Source of the DNA: Nocardioides sp. HDW12B
Lineage (GTDB): Bacteria > Actinomycetota > Actinomycetes > Propionibacteriales > Nocardioidaceae
Direction: 5' to 3'
NCBI RefSeq assembly: GCF_011299595.1
Contig: NZ_CP049867.1
Location: forward strand, 2,108,001-2,172,000
Length of the DNA: 64,000 nt
Within the stretch, counting starts at the first letter, position 1. The number at the start of each line of letters is the position of its first letter. This document shows, in pieces, positions 29,772 to 41,961 of the stretch. Both the position numbers and the translations under genes were made by a program. Under the pieces are notes generated by a model. It saw only the letters and a list, made by a program, of their open reading frames with translations. It was not told the DNA's origin and did no database searches.

Positions 29772-31439
29772 ATGAGGCGACCAAAGAGTTTGCTCTTTGC
29801 GATTCCGCTCACCCTTGCCCTGGCCCTGACGGCGTGCAGCGCCGAGTCCGACTCGTCGGGCGGTGACAGCAGCTCGGAGAGCTCGAGCAGCTCCGAGGGC
29901 GGCGAGTCCGCCGGCACCGCCGGCGGCACGTTCAGCGTGTCCAGCAGCGAGCCCGAGGCGTTCGCGCCGACGAGCAACTGCTACTCCTCCGACTGCTCCC
30001 AGATCATCAACGCGGTCTTCACCGGCCTGCTGAAGGTGGACCCGGAGACCTCGGAGCCCATCTACACCGGTGCGGAGTCGTTCGAGTCCGAGGACGGCCA
30101 GAACTGGACCATCAAGCTGAAGGACGGCTTCACCTTCCACAACGGTGAGCCGGTCGACGCCGAGTCCTACGTCCGCGCGTGGAACTACGCCGCGAACGGC
30201 GCCAACGCCACCCAGCTCGGCTTCTTCTTCTCCAAGGTCGAGGGCTACGACGACCTCCAGGGCGAGAACCCCAAGGCCGAGGAGATGTCGGGCCTCACGG
30301 TCGTCGACGACCTGACCTTCGAGGTCGCGCTCAGCGAGCCGTTCTCGCAGTTCCCCCTCACCATGAGCTACACCCCGGCCGCCGCGCCGATGGCTCAGGA
30401 GTGCATGGACGACATCAAGGCCTGCAACGAGCAGCCCATCGGCAACGGTCCCTACCAGTTCGCCGAGAAGTGGAACCACAACCAGTCCATCACGCTGGAG
30501 AAGTACGCCGACTACTCGGACGAGGAGACCGCCGGTCTCGCCGACGGCATGGAGTTCAAGATCTACGCCGACCTGAGCACGGCCTTCCGTGACTTCCAGG
30601 GTGGCAACCTCGACATCGTCATCCCCGACCCGTCGCAGATCCCCCAGGCCCGCGCGCAGTACGCCGACAGCCTCCTCGAGGTCGACAGCGGCTCGTTCGC
30701 CTACTTCGGCTTCCCGTTCTACGAGCCGGACTTCCAGAAGCCCGAGATCCGTCAGGCCCTGTCGCTGGCCATCGACCGCCAGTCGATCATCGACAACGTC
30801 CTGCAGGGTCGCTTCATCCCCGCGACCGACGTCATCTCGCCCTTCGTCCCGGGCTCGCGCGACGACGCCTGCGAGTTCTGCGTCTACGACCCCGACCAGG
30901 CCAAGGAGCTGTGGGACGGCGCCGGCGGCGTCGAGGGCAACGAGATCTCGATCTGGTTCAACAACGACGGTGGCCACGAGCAGTGGGTCAAGGCCATGGC
31001 TCAGGGCTGGCAGCAGGACCTCGGCGTCGACTTCACCTTCAAGTCGCAGCCGTTCACGCCGTACCTCAAGGCGCTGGGCACCCAGTCCGAGGTCGACGGT
31101 CCCTACCGTCTCGGCTGGCTGCCGGACTACCCGTCCCCGCAGAACTACCTCGACCCGCTGTACGGCGAGGGTTCGTCGAACTACGGCAAGTGGGGCGAGG
31201 GCGACTCCGCCGCGGACCAGCAGGAGTTCCTGGACCTGGTCAACGAGGGTGACGCCGCCGCCACGGTCGAGGAGGGCATCCCGTCCTACCAGGCCGCTGC
31301 CGACGTCGTGCTCGACAACATGGTCGTCATCCCGCTGTGGTTCGGCCAGACGTTCTACGTGATGAGCGAGAACGTCGAGAACGTCAAGTACAGCCCGACC
31401 GACCAGCTGCTGCTCGACGAGATCAGCGTCACCAGCTGA
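29772..31439 (+). CDS. Peptide ABC transporter substrate-binding lipoprotein
   Basis: This 555-aa extracellular solute-binding protein of family 5 (OppA/DppA type) captures oligopeptides or similar solutes for import. The lipobox LTAC places the lipidated Cys at residue 22. A Ser/Gly/Glu-rich linker (residues 25-55) follows, then the bilobed domain with TFHNGEPVDAESYVRAWNYA, the conserved family segment. GGAGG lies 6 nt before the ATG. It is the first of five genes; a stable hairpin follows its stop, a common way to keep binding-protein mRNA more abundant than that of the permeases. Confidence 0.92.
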   Translation: MRRPKSLLFAIPLTLALALTACSAESDSSGGDSSSESSSSSEGGESAGTAGGTFSVSSSEPEAFAPTSNCYSSDCSQIINAVFTGLLKVDPETSEPIYTGAESFESEDGQNWTIKLKDGFTFHNGEPVDAESYVRAWNYAANGANATQLGFFFSKVEGYDDLQGENPKAEEMSGLTVVDDLTFEVALSEPFSQFPLTMSYTPAAAPMAQECMDDIKACNEQPIGNGPYQFAEKWNHNQSITLEKYADYSDEETAGLADGMEFKIYADLSTAFRDFQGGNLDIVIPDPSQIPQARAQYADSLLEVDSGSFAYFGFPFYEPDFQKPEIRQALSLAIDRQSIIDNVLQGRFIPATDVISPFVPGSRDDACEFCVYDPDQAKELWDGAGGVEGNEISIWFNNDGGHEQWVKAMAQGWQQDLGVDFTFKSQPFTPYLKALGTQSEVDGPYRLGWLPDYPSPQNYLDPLYGEGSSNYGKWGEGDSAADQQEFLDLVNEGDAAATVEEGIPSYQAAADVVLDNMVVIPLWFGQTFYVMSENVENVKYSPTDQLLLDEISVTS

Positions 31440-31450
31440 TCAAGCCCCTG

Positions 31451-31487
31451 TGCGGGTGTGGACCGGTTCACCTGGTCCACACCCGCA
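31451..31487 (+). terminator. Intra-operon hairpin after the binding-protein gene
   Basis: A perfect 14-bp stem (TGCGGGTGTGGACC and its complement) with a 9-nt loop, 12 nt after the binding-protein stop and 67 nt before the permease ATG. It is probably an RNA-stabilising or partial-termination element that lowers expression of the downstream permeases and ATPases. Confidence 0.6.
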
Positions 31488-31554
31488 CACCCTTGTACGC
31501 TTCCATGCGCCCTCATGACGGGGCTGGAAGTCGAGCCCCCCAGAAGGGATCTCC

Positions 31555-32556
31555 ATGGGCCGCTACACCGCGCGTCGTCTGCTGCAGTTCATCCCGGTCA
31601 TCCTCGGCACCCTGTTCCTGCTGCACTACCTGCAGACGCTCTCGTTCCAGATCAACGGCAACCCCATCCGCGCGCTCTTCGGTGACCGGCAGCCGCCGCA
31701 GGAGACCATCGACAACATCACGCGCGCCTACGGCCTCGACGACCCGTGCCTCGAGCAGCCGGGCAACCCGTGCCTCGGCATGTTCGTCGACCGGCTCAAG
31801 AACTTGGCCACCGGCAACTTCGGCCAGGACTTCAACGGTCGCGACGTCCTCACGCTGATCGTCGAGGCCCTCCCCTTCACGTTGAAGATGACCTTCCTCG
31901 CGGTCGTCTTCGAGGCCGTCATCGGCATCGTCGCCGGCGTCCTGGCCGGCCTCCGCAAGGACAAGCTCACCGACAATGTCGTGCGCATCTCGACCACGCT
32001 GGTCATCTCGGTGCCGATCTTCGTGCTCGGTGTCCTCGTGCAGATCTTCCTCGGCCTCTACTTCGGCAACTGGCTGAAGACGCGCGAGGTGCCCGACGCG
32101 CTGAAGGCGACCTTCTCGGTGGCCTACCAGGAGGACTACCCCTGGGCCAGCCTGGTGATCCCGGCCTTCGTGCTCGGTGCCCTCTCGCTGGGCTTCATCG
32201 CACGACTCACCCGCACCAGCCTCATCGAGAGCCTGCGCTCGGACTACGTCCGCACCGCGCGCGCCAAGGGCCTGAAGCAGAGCCGCGTCGTCGGCGTCCA
32301 CGCGCTGCGCAACTCGCTGATCCCGGTCGTGACCTTCATCGGCATCGACATCGGCGCCCTCATGGGCGGTGCGCTCATCACCGAGGGCATCTTCAACATC
32401 CCCGGCATCGGCGGACTCACCTTCCGCTCGATCCGCAACGGCGAGACCCCGGTCATCCTGGCGGTCGTGACGCTCCTGACGCTGGTCTTCCTCGTCGCGT
32501 CGCTCCTCGTCGACCTGCTCTACGCCGTCCTCGACCCAAGGATCCGTTATGAGTGA
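31555..32556 (+). CDS. Peptide ABC transporter permease (OppB/DppB type)
   Basis: A 333-aa inner-membrane permease with six predicted helices. The first follows MGRYTARRLLQFIPVILGTL, as in DppB/OppB, and the BPD-transp-1 domain contains the EAA-loop region RSDYVRTARAKGLKQSRVVGVHALRNSL that docks on the ATPases. It pairs with the next permease to form the channel. Between helices 1 and 2 is a periplasmic loop of about 70 residues with two Cys (DPCLEQPGNPCLG), which may form a disulfide. GAAGGG precedes the ATG. Its end overlaps the next gene by 8 nt. Confidence 0.93.
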   Translation: MGRYTARRLLQFIPVILGTLFLLHYLQTLSFQINGNPIRALFGDRQPPQETIDNITRAYGLDDPCLEQPGNPCLGMFVDRLKNLATGNFGQDFNGRDVLTLIVEALPFTLKMTFLAVVFEAVIGIVAGVLAGLRKDKLTDNVVRISTTLVISVPIFVLGVLVQIFLGLYFGNWLKTREVPDALKATFSVAYQEDYPWASLVIPAFVLGALSLGFIARLTRTSLIESLRSDYVRTARAKGLKQSRVVGVHALRNSLIPVVTFIGIDIGALMGGALITEGIFNIPGIGGLTFRSIRNGETPVILAVVTLLTLVFLVASLLVDLLYAVLDPRIRYE

Positions 32557-33546
32557 CTTCTCGCAGCCGATGCCCGGTCACCAGCCCGCGATCGAGGGCG
32601 AGGCGACCCGTGGCGGGAACGAGCCCCCCTCCGGCAAGAAGCGCAAGTCCGGCGGCAAGAGCCTCTGGGCCGACGCTCGCAGCGACCTCCTGCGCAGCCC
32701 GATGTTCGTCACCGCCCTGCTCATCCTGCTGGTGGTGCTCTCCTGGGCGGTCGTGCCCGGCGTCTGGGCCACCCAGGGCCGCACCGAGTGCGACATCGGC
32801 GAGTCGAACCTGCCTCCGACCTGGTGGCCGTTCAGCCTGCCGCCGGGCATCACCGAGGACCGTCTCGTCGACGGTCACCTCTTCGGCACCACGACGCTCG
32901 GGTGCGACATGTACTCCGAGATCATCTACGGCGCCCGCCCCTCGATCATCGTGGCGGTGACGGTCACCCTCTTCACGGTGCTCATCGGCACCACGCTGGG
33001 CATCCTCTCCGGCTACTTCGGCGGCTGGACCGACACGATCATCTCGCGCATCACCGACATCGTGCTGGGCCTGCCGTTCCTGCTGGGCGCGCTGGTCTTC
33101 CTGGCGCTGCTGAAGTCGCAGGGCATCATCCCGCTCACGATCGTGCTGGTGGCGCTGGGGTGGACCTCGATGAGCCGCATCGTGCGCGGCAGCGTGCTGT
33201 CACTGCGCGACCAGGACTTCGTCGACGCCGCCCGCGCCATGGGCGCCAGCAACAGCCGGATCATCCTGCGCCACATCCTGCCCAACTCGTTGGGACCGGT
33301 CATCGTGCTCGCCACGCTCTACGTCGGCTCCTTCGTGGCCGCCGAGGCGACCCTGACCTTCTTGGGCGTGGGACTGCCCCAGGGCGAGACGCTGTCGTGG
33401 GGCATCACGATCCAGGAGGGCCAGAACCTCGCGACGGCCGGCTTCAGCCACCTGCTGGTCTTCCCCTGCATCGCCCTGATCCTGACCGTGCTCAGCTTCA
33501 TCCTCATGGGTGACAAGCTGCGCGACGCCCTCGACCCGAAGGGACG

Positions 33547-33550
<4 letters not shown>
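32549..33550 (+). CDS. Peptide ABC transporter permease (OppC/DppC type)
   Basis: This 333-aa permease has an N-terminal cytoplasmic Lys-rich extension (GKKRKSGGKS), a first helix at about residues 50-70, a large extracytoplasmic loop with two Cys, and the conserved C-terminal transport domain including RDQDFVDAARAMGASNSRII (the EAA motif). The FLGVGLPQGETLSWG segment is typical of the DppC/OppC family. It is coupled to the upstream permease by an 8-nt overlap and to the downstream ATPase by 4 nt. Confidence 0.93.
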
Positions 33551-34622
<1,072 letters not shown>

Positions 34623-34626
<4 letters not shown>

Positions 34627-35645
34627 GCCCCATGACCGACGAGGTCGTGCTGTCCGCCGAGAACGTCGTCAAGCACTTCCCCATCCAGGAGGGCATCCTC
34701 TTCAAGCGCACCGTCGGGCAGGTCAAGGCCGTCGACGGCGTCTCGCTGGAGCTGCGCAAGGGCGAGACCCTCGGTGTGGTCGGCGAGTCAGGCTGCGGCA
34801 AGTCGACCCTGGCGCGCGTGCTGATGGGCCTCATCCCCGCGACGTCGGGCTCGGTGAGGCTCCACGGCGAGGAGCTGGTGGGCATGTCGCAGAAGCGCCT
34901 GCGCGCCGTACGCCGCAACGTGCAGATCATCTTCCAGGACCCCTACACCTCGCTCGACCCGCGCATGAGCGTCGGCAAGATCGTCGGGGAGCCCTTCGAG
35001 ATCCACCCCGACGTGGCGCCCAAGGGCTCGCGCCGGCAGAAGGTGATGGAGCTGCTCGAGGTGGTCGGGCTGAACCCCGAGCACATCAACCGCTACCCCC
35101 ACCAGTTCAGCGGTGGCCAGCGTCAGCGCATCGGCATCGCCCGCGCGCTCGCGCTGCGACCGAGCGTCATCATCTGCGACGAGCCGGTCTCCGCGCTCGA
35201 CGTGTCGGTGCAGGCGCAGGTGGTCAACCTGCTCGGCGACCTGCAGAAGGAGTTCGACCTCTCCTACGTGTTCGTCGCGCACGACCTGTCGGTGGTGCGC
35301 CACATCTCCAACCGCGTCGCCGTGATGTACCTCGGCAAGCTGGCCGAGATCGGCAACGAGCACGAGATCTACGAGCAGCCCATGCACCCCTACACGCAGG
35401 CGCTGCTGTCCGCCGTACCCGTGCCGGACCCGACGCTGCGTGGCAAGCGCGAGCAGATCATGCTCGAGGGAGACCTGCCGTCGCCGGCCAACCCGCCCTC
35501 GGGCTGCCGCTTCCGCACCCGCTGCTGGAAGGCCCAGGACATCTGCGCCGAGCAGGAGCCCCCGCTGGCGCCCCACGGCGCCGCCGGCCAGCTGGCCGCC
35601 TGCCACTTCGCCGAGCACCGCGACGTCGTCCACGCCACCCAGTAG
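34623..35645 (+). CDS. Peptide ABC transporter ATPase (OppF/DppF type)
   Basis: The second ATPase of the importer, 340 aa, with Walker A GESGCGKSTLARVL, signature FSGGQRQRIGIARAL and Walker B VIICDEPVSALDVSV. The KHFPIQEGILFKRTVGQVKAV opening is typical of OppF. The C-terminal Cys motif GCRFRTRCWKAQDIC with a distant ACHF is present, as in its partner. The ATG at 34623 overlaps the preceding stop by 4 nt. It is the last gene of the operon and is followed by two overlapping long palindromes before the convergent aspS. Confidence 0.94.
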
Positions 35646-35657
35646 GGCGTTGGGGCT

Positions 35658-35689
35658 GCCGGTTTCACTAGGTACCTAGTGAAACCGGC
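35658..35689. terminator. 32-bp perfect palindrome downstream of the peptide transporter
   Basis: A 16-bp arm (GCCGGTTTCACTAGGT) meets its exact complement with no spacer at a central GGTACC. It lies 13 nt after the last transporter gene. It shares its right arm end (AAACCGGC, 35682-35689) with the next palindrome, so only one of the two can fold at a time. Confidence 0.75.
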
Positions 35690-35727
35690 GCTTCCCGAGC
35701 GAAGTTTCGCTCGGGAAGCGCCGGTTT
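35682..35727. terminator. 46-nt hairpin overlapping the first palindrome
   Basis: Two perfect 22-nt arms (35682-35703 and 35706-35727) with only a GT between them, beginning AAACCGGCGCTTCCCGAGCG. The outer 8 bp are shared with the preceding palindrome. It separates convergent genes and probably terminates both aspS and the transporter operon. Confidence 0.78.
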
Positions 35728-35757
35728 CGTGCGGGAAGCACTCCCGTCGTACGTCGC

Positions 35758-37559
<1,802 letters not shown>

Positions 37560-37563
<4 letters not shown>

Positions 37564-38939
37564 CGAACTGCTCCTTCGGAGGTTGCTGCGTGGGTCGAGA
37601 CGACGTGGGGGCGGAGGTCCTGGGCCGGTGGGGCCCAGGTGCCGGGATCGGCGTCGGCCTGGTCGCCGCTGCGGATGTCCTTGACCTGGTGGGCGGCGCC
37701 GGGCTCCCCCGGAGCGGCCGGGAACCACACGAACGGGATGCCGCGCCGCTCGGCGTACCGGATCTGCTTGCCGAAGCGCTGCGCGGAGGCCGCGACCTCG
37801 GTCGGGACGCCACGCGCGCGCAGGGCGGTGGCGACCGCGTCGGACGCCTCCCGGGCGCCCTCGTCGGCGACGGCGACGAGCACCGCGGAGGGCACCTTGC
37901 GGCTGCCGGTCACGTCGCCGCGGGCGAGCAGCGGCACGAGCACGCGGCTGACGCCGAGCGAGATGCCCACCCCCGGGTACGTCGTGCGCCCGTCGTCGGC
38001 CAGGGCGTCGTACCGGCCGCCGGAGCAGATGGACCCCAAGCCTTCGCTGCCCTCGAGACGGGTCTCGAAGACGGTGCCGGTGTAGTAGTCGAGCCCGCGC
38101 GCGATCGAGAGGTCGGCGACGACCTGGACGCGCTCGGAGACCAGCGGGGCGCAGCCCCGGACCACGGCGGCCAGCTCGGTCAGACCCTCGTCGAGCAGCG
38201 GGTGCTCGACGCCGAGGGCGCGCACGCGGGCGACGAAGGAGTCGTCGGCGGTAGCGATCGCGGCCAGGGCCAGCGCCTGGTCGGCCTGCTCGGCGGAGGC
38301 GCCCGCCTCGCTCACCAGCAGCCGGCGGACCTCGTCGGCGTCCAGCTTGTCGAGCTTGTCGACGAGCCGCATCACCTCGTCGCTGTCGCTGATGCCGAGG
38401 CCGGCGTAGAAGCCCTGGATCAGCTTGCGGTTGTTGACCTGCACCCGGAAGGGCGGCAGCACCTCGAGGTGCGTCAGCGCCTCGACCATGACCCGCGCGA
38501 CCTCGACGTCGTGGTGGGTCGGCAGGGTGTCGCGGCCGATGATGTCGATGTCGGCCTGGGTGAACTCGCGGTAGCGACCCTCCTGCGGCCGTTCCCCGCG
38601 CCACACCTTCTGGACCTGGAAGCGGCGGAAGGGGAACTCCAGCTTGCCGGCGTTCTCGAGCACGTAGCGCGCGAACGGGACGGTCAGGTCGAAGTGGAGG
38701 CCGATCCCCGAGTCGTTGCCCGAGTCGGCGTCCTGGAGGCGGCGCAGGACGTAGACCTCCTTGGAGGTGTCGCCCTTGCGCAGCAGCTGGTCCATCGGCT
38801 CGACGGCGCGGGTCTCGATCCCGGCGAAGCCGTGCAGCTCGAAGGTACGGCGCAGTGTGTCGAGCACGTGCTGCTCGACCACGCGCTGCTCGGGCAGCAG
38901 CTCGGGGAACCCGCTGAGCGGGGTGGGCTTCCTGGCCAT
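37560..38939 (-). CDS. hisS: Histidyl-tRNA synthetase
   Basis: A 459-aa class II HisRS. Motif 2 is seen in [29 protein letters not shown] (read in parts), the histidine-A signature in [13 protein letters not shown], and the C-terminal anticodon-binding domain begins around [12 protein letters not shown]. The C-terminus is extended by about 20 residues. The ATG at 38939 overlaps the stop of the MBL-fold gene by one base, and its stop overlaps the TTG of aspS, so MBL-hisS-aspS is one transcription unit, as in Streptomyces. Confidence 0.95.
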
Positions 38940-39661
38940 CAGAGTCCCCGAGAGGGCGGCGGCGTGCTGGCGCCGGCGCCGCGCTGCAGCTCGAGCAGGA
39001 ACGGGTTGGTGGCGCGCTCCTGGCCGATGCTGGTCTGCTCGCCGTGCCCGGGCAGGACGGCAATGTCGTCGGGCAGCGTCAGCACCTTGTCGGTCAGCGA
39101 GCGCAGCATCACGGCGTGGTCGCCGCCGGGCAGGTCGGTGCGACCGATGGATCCGGCGAAGAGCAGGTCGCCGGCGAACATGACCTGGCTTATCTCGCCG
39201 GGCGCTGCGTCGTACGGCGTGCGGAACGTGATGGAGCCGGGCGTGTGGCCCGGGGTGTGGTCGACGCTGAACGTCAGCCCCGCCAGCTCGAGGTCGGCGC
39301 CGTCACCGATCTCGGTGACCGCGTCGGGCTCGGCGAACTCGTACTTCCCGCCCAGCAGCATCCCGGCGGTCTCGGGCGACATGCCGGCCATCGGGTCGGA
39401 CAGCAGGTGCCGGTCAGCCGGGTGGATGTACGCCGTCGCGTCGTAGCTGCCCGCGACCGGGGCGACGCACCACATGTGGTCGATGTGACCGTGGGTGACG
39501 AGCACCGCGACCGGCTTCAGCCCGTGCTCGCGCACGACCTCGTCCACCCCGGACGCGGCGTCCTTGCCGGGGTCGACGACGACGCACTCGGCGCCGGACC
39601 CGGTGGCCACGACGTAGCAGTTGGTCCCCCACGGTCCCGCGGGGAATCCGGCGATCAGCAC
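38939..39661 (-). CDS. Metallo-beta-lactamase-fold hydrolase (glyoxalase II-like)
   Basis: This 240-aa protein carries the dinuclear-zinc motif THGHIDH at about residues 56-62, then [10 protein letters not shown] (third His), [19 protein letters not shown] (bridging Asp) and [11 protein letters not shown] (last His), all typical of glyoxalase II-like MBL hydrolases. It could hydrolyse S-acyl thioesters of mycothiol or methylglyoxal adducts; the thiol is unknown. It is regularly encoded just upstream of hisS in actinobacteria. The gene is transcribed divergently from the DUF349 gene over a 227-bp gap in which no convincing promoter pair was fixed. Confidence 0.88.
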   Translation of the reverse strand: MLIAGFPAGPWGTNCYVVATGSGAECVVVDPGKDAASGVDEVVREHGLKPVAVLVTHGHIDHMWCVAPVAGSYDATAYIHPADRHLLSDPMAGMSPETAGMLLGGKYEFAEPDAVTEIGDGADLELAGLTFSVDHTPGHTPGSITFRTPYDAAPGEISQVMFAGDLLFAGSIGRTDLPGGDHAVMLRSLTDKVLTLPDDIAVLPGHGEQTSIGQERATNPFLLELQRGAGASTPPPSRGL

Positions 39662-39888
39662 GGTGGCGCTCCTGTCGCTGCGGGCGGGTTGACCCGGCGA
39701 AGCCTACCGAGGGCGGGGGTGCATCGAAGAATCGGTAACACCTGCTCCGCGGGCCGCTTCGGGCCAACGACTAGCATGACGTGGCAGCGTCAGCGAGGTC
39801 CTCGTCACCGTGCGGGTCCCCGCGGCGCACCGTGCGCACAACCGACACGCGCCGGCACGTCGTCGGCGCCGACACGAGGTGAACCTCC

Positions 39889-41604
39889 GTGAACCCCAGC
39901 CCGCCCCCGACGTCCCCCGAGCAGCCCGAGGCCCCGGCCGACGCGCCGTCCACGGCCCCGGCCGACGACCAGCCCGACACCCCGCCCGAGGCGGCCGTCG
40001 AGGTTTCGCAGGAAGCCTCCGAGGCCCCGGCCGCGCCGAGTGAGGGGGTCGACGTCCCCGAGGCCGCCGAGACGCCGGTCGCGACGACCGAGCCCGTCAA
40101 GGCGGTTGCGACGCCTGAGCCGGCTGCCGCGGAGGCGTCCGAACCCACCGAGACGCCGGAGCCAGTCGCGGCTGAGGCAGCCGAGCCCGCCGCTGCAGAG
40201 GCACCCGAGGCCGCAACCGGCGAAGCGCCTGCACCGGCCGCACCGACACCGGCTCCCGCACCCTCGGCGCGACCGGTCCCCCGGCCTCCCGGTCCGCGTC
40301 CCGGACCCCGGCCCGCGCCGCCGAAGCGATCCGCCGCCGCAGCCGCGCCCGTCGTACCGGCTCCCGCGGTGGAGCCCAGCGACGCCGCGACCTGGGGTCG
40401 GGTGGACGCCGACGGTGCCGTCTTCGTCAGGACCGGCGACGGTGAGCGGCAGGTCGGACAGTGGCCCGACGGCGACCCGGCGGAGGTCCTGGCGCTGTTC
40501 GCACGGAAGTACGACGCCCTGGCGTTCGAGGTGGGGCTGCTCGAGCAGCGGGTCAAGGCCGGGACGGCTTCGCCCGAGGACGCCGGTGCCGGGCTGAAGC
40601 AGATCCGTGCCGCGGTCGACGAGGCGCAGGTCGTGGGCGACATCGACGCTCTCGAGGCGCGCGTCGCGGCCCTGGAGGGGCTGATCAAGCAGCAGCGCGA
40701 GCGCAAGCGGGCCGAGCGGGCCGAGCGGGTCGCCGCCGCGCGGGTGCGCAAGGAGGAGCTGGTCTCCGAGGCCGAGACGCTGGCCGCCGGCGAGAACTGG
40801 CGCTCCGGGGCCGACCGGCTGCGGGCGCTGCTCGACGAGTGGAAGTCGCTGCCCCGGCTGGACAAGGCTGCCGACGACGCCCTGTGGCGACGGTTCTCCT
40901 CGGCACGCACGACGTACACGCGCCACCGCAAGGCCCACTTCGCCGAGCTGGACGAGAAGCGCGAGGGCGCCCGCGGCGTCAAGGAGCGTCTCGTCACCGA
41001 GGCGGAGAAGCTCTCCGGGTCGACCGAGTGGGGTCCGACGGCCGGCGCCTACCGCGAGCTGATGCGGCGCTGGAAGGCTGCCGGCCCGGCGCCGCGTGAC
41101 GTCGAGGAGGACCTGTGGCGCCGCTTCCGCGGCGCGCAGGACACGTTCTTCGGCGCGCGCGACGCCGCCAGCGCCGCGACCGACGCGGAGTACGCCGCCA
41201 ACGCCACCGTCAAGGAGGGCATCCTCGTCAAGGCCGAGGCGCTCGTCCCCGTGAAGGACCTGACGGCGACGAAGGCCGCCTTCCGCGACCTCGCGGACCA
41301 GTGGGACGCCGCCGGCAAGGTCCCGCGGGAGCGGATGAAGGACCTCGAGGGCCGGATGCGTGCGGTGGAGAAGGCGATCCGCGACGTCGAGGACCAGGCG
41401 TGGTCGCGGTCCAACCCCGAGGCGCGGGCCCGGGCCGCCGACACGGTGGCCCAGCTCGAGGCCTCGCTGGCCGATCTCGAGTCCAAGCGTGCGAAGGCGG
41501 AGGCGGCCGGCAACGACCGCAAGGCCGCCGAGCACGCTGCCGCCATCGAGGCCCGCTCCGCCTGGCTCGCCGAGGCTCAGCGCGCCCTCTCCGACTTCTC
41601 CTGA
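39889..41604 (+). CDS. DUF349 repeat protein
   Basis: A 571-aa protein with a Pro/Ala/Glu-rich, probably disordered N-terminus (about residues 1-160, ending in Arg/Pro repeats). It is followed by helical DUF349 repeats, recognised by the recurring pattern W(R/G)xGADRLRALLDEWKS, then EWGPTAGAYRELMRRWKAAG and KAAFRDLADQWDAAG. Members have been linked to rRNA or translation-related roles, but no activity is established. The GTG at 39889 is accepted because the conserved family start is far downstream and ACCTCC lies 3 nt before it. It is followed by a 30-bp palindromic terminator and then repeat array B. In Streptomyces the orthologue also sits between hisS and rel. Confidence 0.82.
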   Translation: MNPSPPPTSPEQPEAPADAPSTAPADDQPDTPPEAAVEVSQEASEAPAAPSEGVDVPEAAETPVATTEPVKAVATPEPAAAEASEPTETPEPVAAEAAEPAAAEAPEAATGEAPAPAAPTPAPAPSARPVPRPPGPRPGPRPAPPKRSAAAAAPVVPAPAVEPSDAATWGRVDADGAVFVRTGDGERQVGQWPDGDPAEVLALFARKYDALAFEVGLLEQRVKAGTASPEDAGAGLKQIRAAVDEAQVVGDIDALEARVAALEGLIKQQRERKRAERAERVAAARVRKEELVSEAETLAAGENWRSGADRLRALLDEWKSLPRLDKAADDALWRRFSSARTTYTRHRKAHFAELDEKREGARGVKERLVTEAEKLSGSTEWGPTAGAYRELMRRWKAAGPAPRDVEEDLWRRFRGAQDTFFGARDAASAATDAEYAANATVKEGILVKAEALVPVKDLTATKAAFRDLADQWDAAGKVPRERMKDLEGRMRAVEKAIRDVEDQAWSRSNPEARARAADTVAQLEASLADLESKRAKAEAAGNDRKAAEHAAAIEARSAWLAEAQRALSDFS

Positions 41605-41634
41605 CCCCGCCCCTCGACCGGTCGAGGGGCGGGG
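41605..41634. terminator. 30-bp perfect palindromic terminator
   Basis: CCCCGCCCCTCGACC (41605-41619) is followed immediately by its exact complement (41620-41634), beginning on the base after the DUF349 gene stop. It is separated by 9 nt from repeat array B. Confidence 0.8.
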
Positions 41635-41643
41635 CGTGTGTGC

Positions 41644-41719
41644 GCGAAACGTCGCCCGTGTACGCGCGAAATGTCGGCTGTGTACGCTCGAAGCGTCGGC
41701 TGTGCACGTACGAGAGGTC
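41644..41719 (+). repeat. 22-bp tandem repeat array B, downstream of the DUF349 gene
   Basis: Three 22-nt units start at 41644, 41666 and 41688, with a decayed fourth from 41710. The core (TGTACGCGCGAAACGTC and variants) is the same as in array A and has the same orientation relative to the upstream gene. The 5-nt linker differs from that of A. Confidence 0.9.
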
Positions 41720-41788
41720 GCTCACGCGCAGCTTAGTGATCTCCGGCGCGGCCACGCTGCGTCGCATTCCCGGCCGGAGGTGCGCGAG

Positions 41789-41933
41789 CGACGCTTCGCG
41801 TGAACACACGTGACGCTTCGCGCGTACACACCTGACGCTTCGCGCGTACACACCTGACGCTTCGCGCGTACATGAGCGACGCTTCGCGCGTACATGAGCG
41901 ACGCTTCGCGCGTACACGCGACGTTTCGCGCGG
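41789..41933 (-). repeat. 22-bp tandem repeat array C, downstream of rel
   Basis: Six units (from 41789, 41811, 41833, 41855, 41877, 41899; the last is 20 nt) and a partial seventh. On the minus strand, the coding strand of rel, they read with the same core as arrays A and B. The array starts about 29 nt after the rel stop. Between B and C, 41720-41788, are matching inverted segments (GTCGCTCACGCGCA against TGCGCGAGCGAC; CTCCGG against CCGGAG), so B-spacer-C forms one large imperfect palindrome. Confidence 0.92.
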
Positions 41934-41961
41934 GGTGGAGGGGGAGGAGAGTTCTGCGGGG

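Noticed and set aside
41644-41933. CRISPR array
   Set aside because: Conserved part is 17 nt and the variable part only 5 nt, with linkers nearly identical within an array; no cas genes are nearby.
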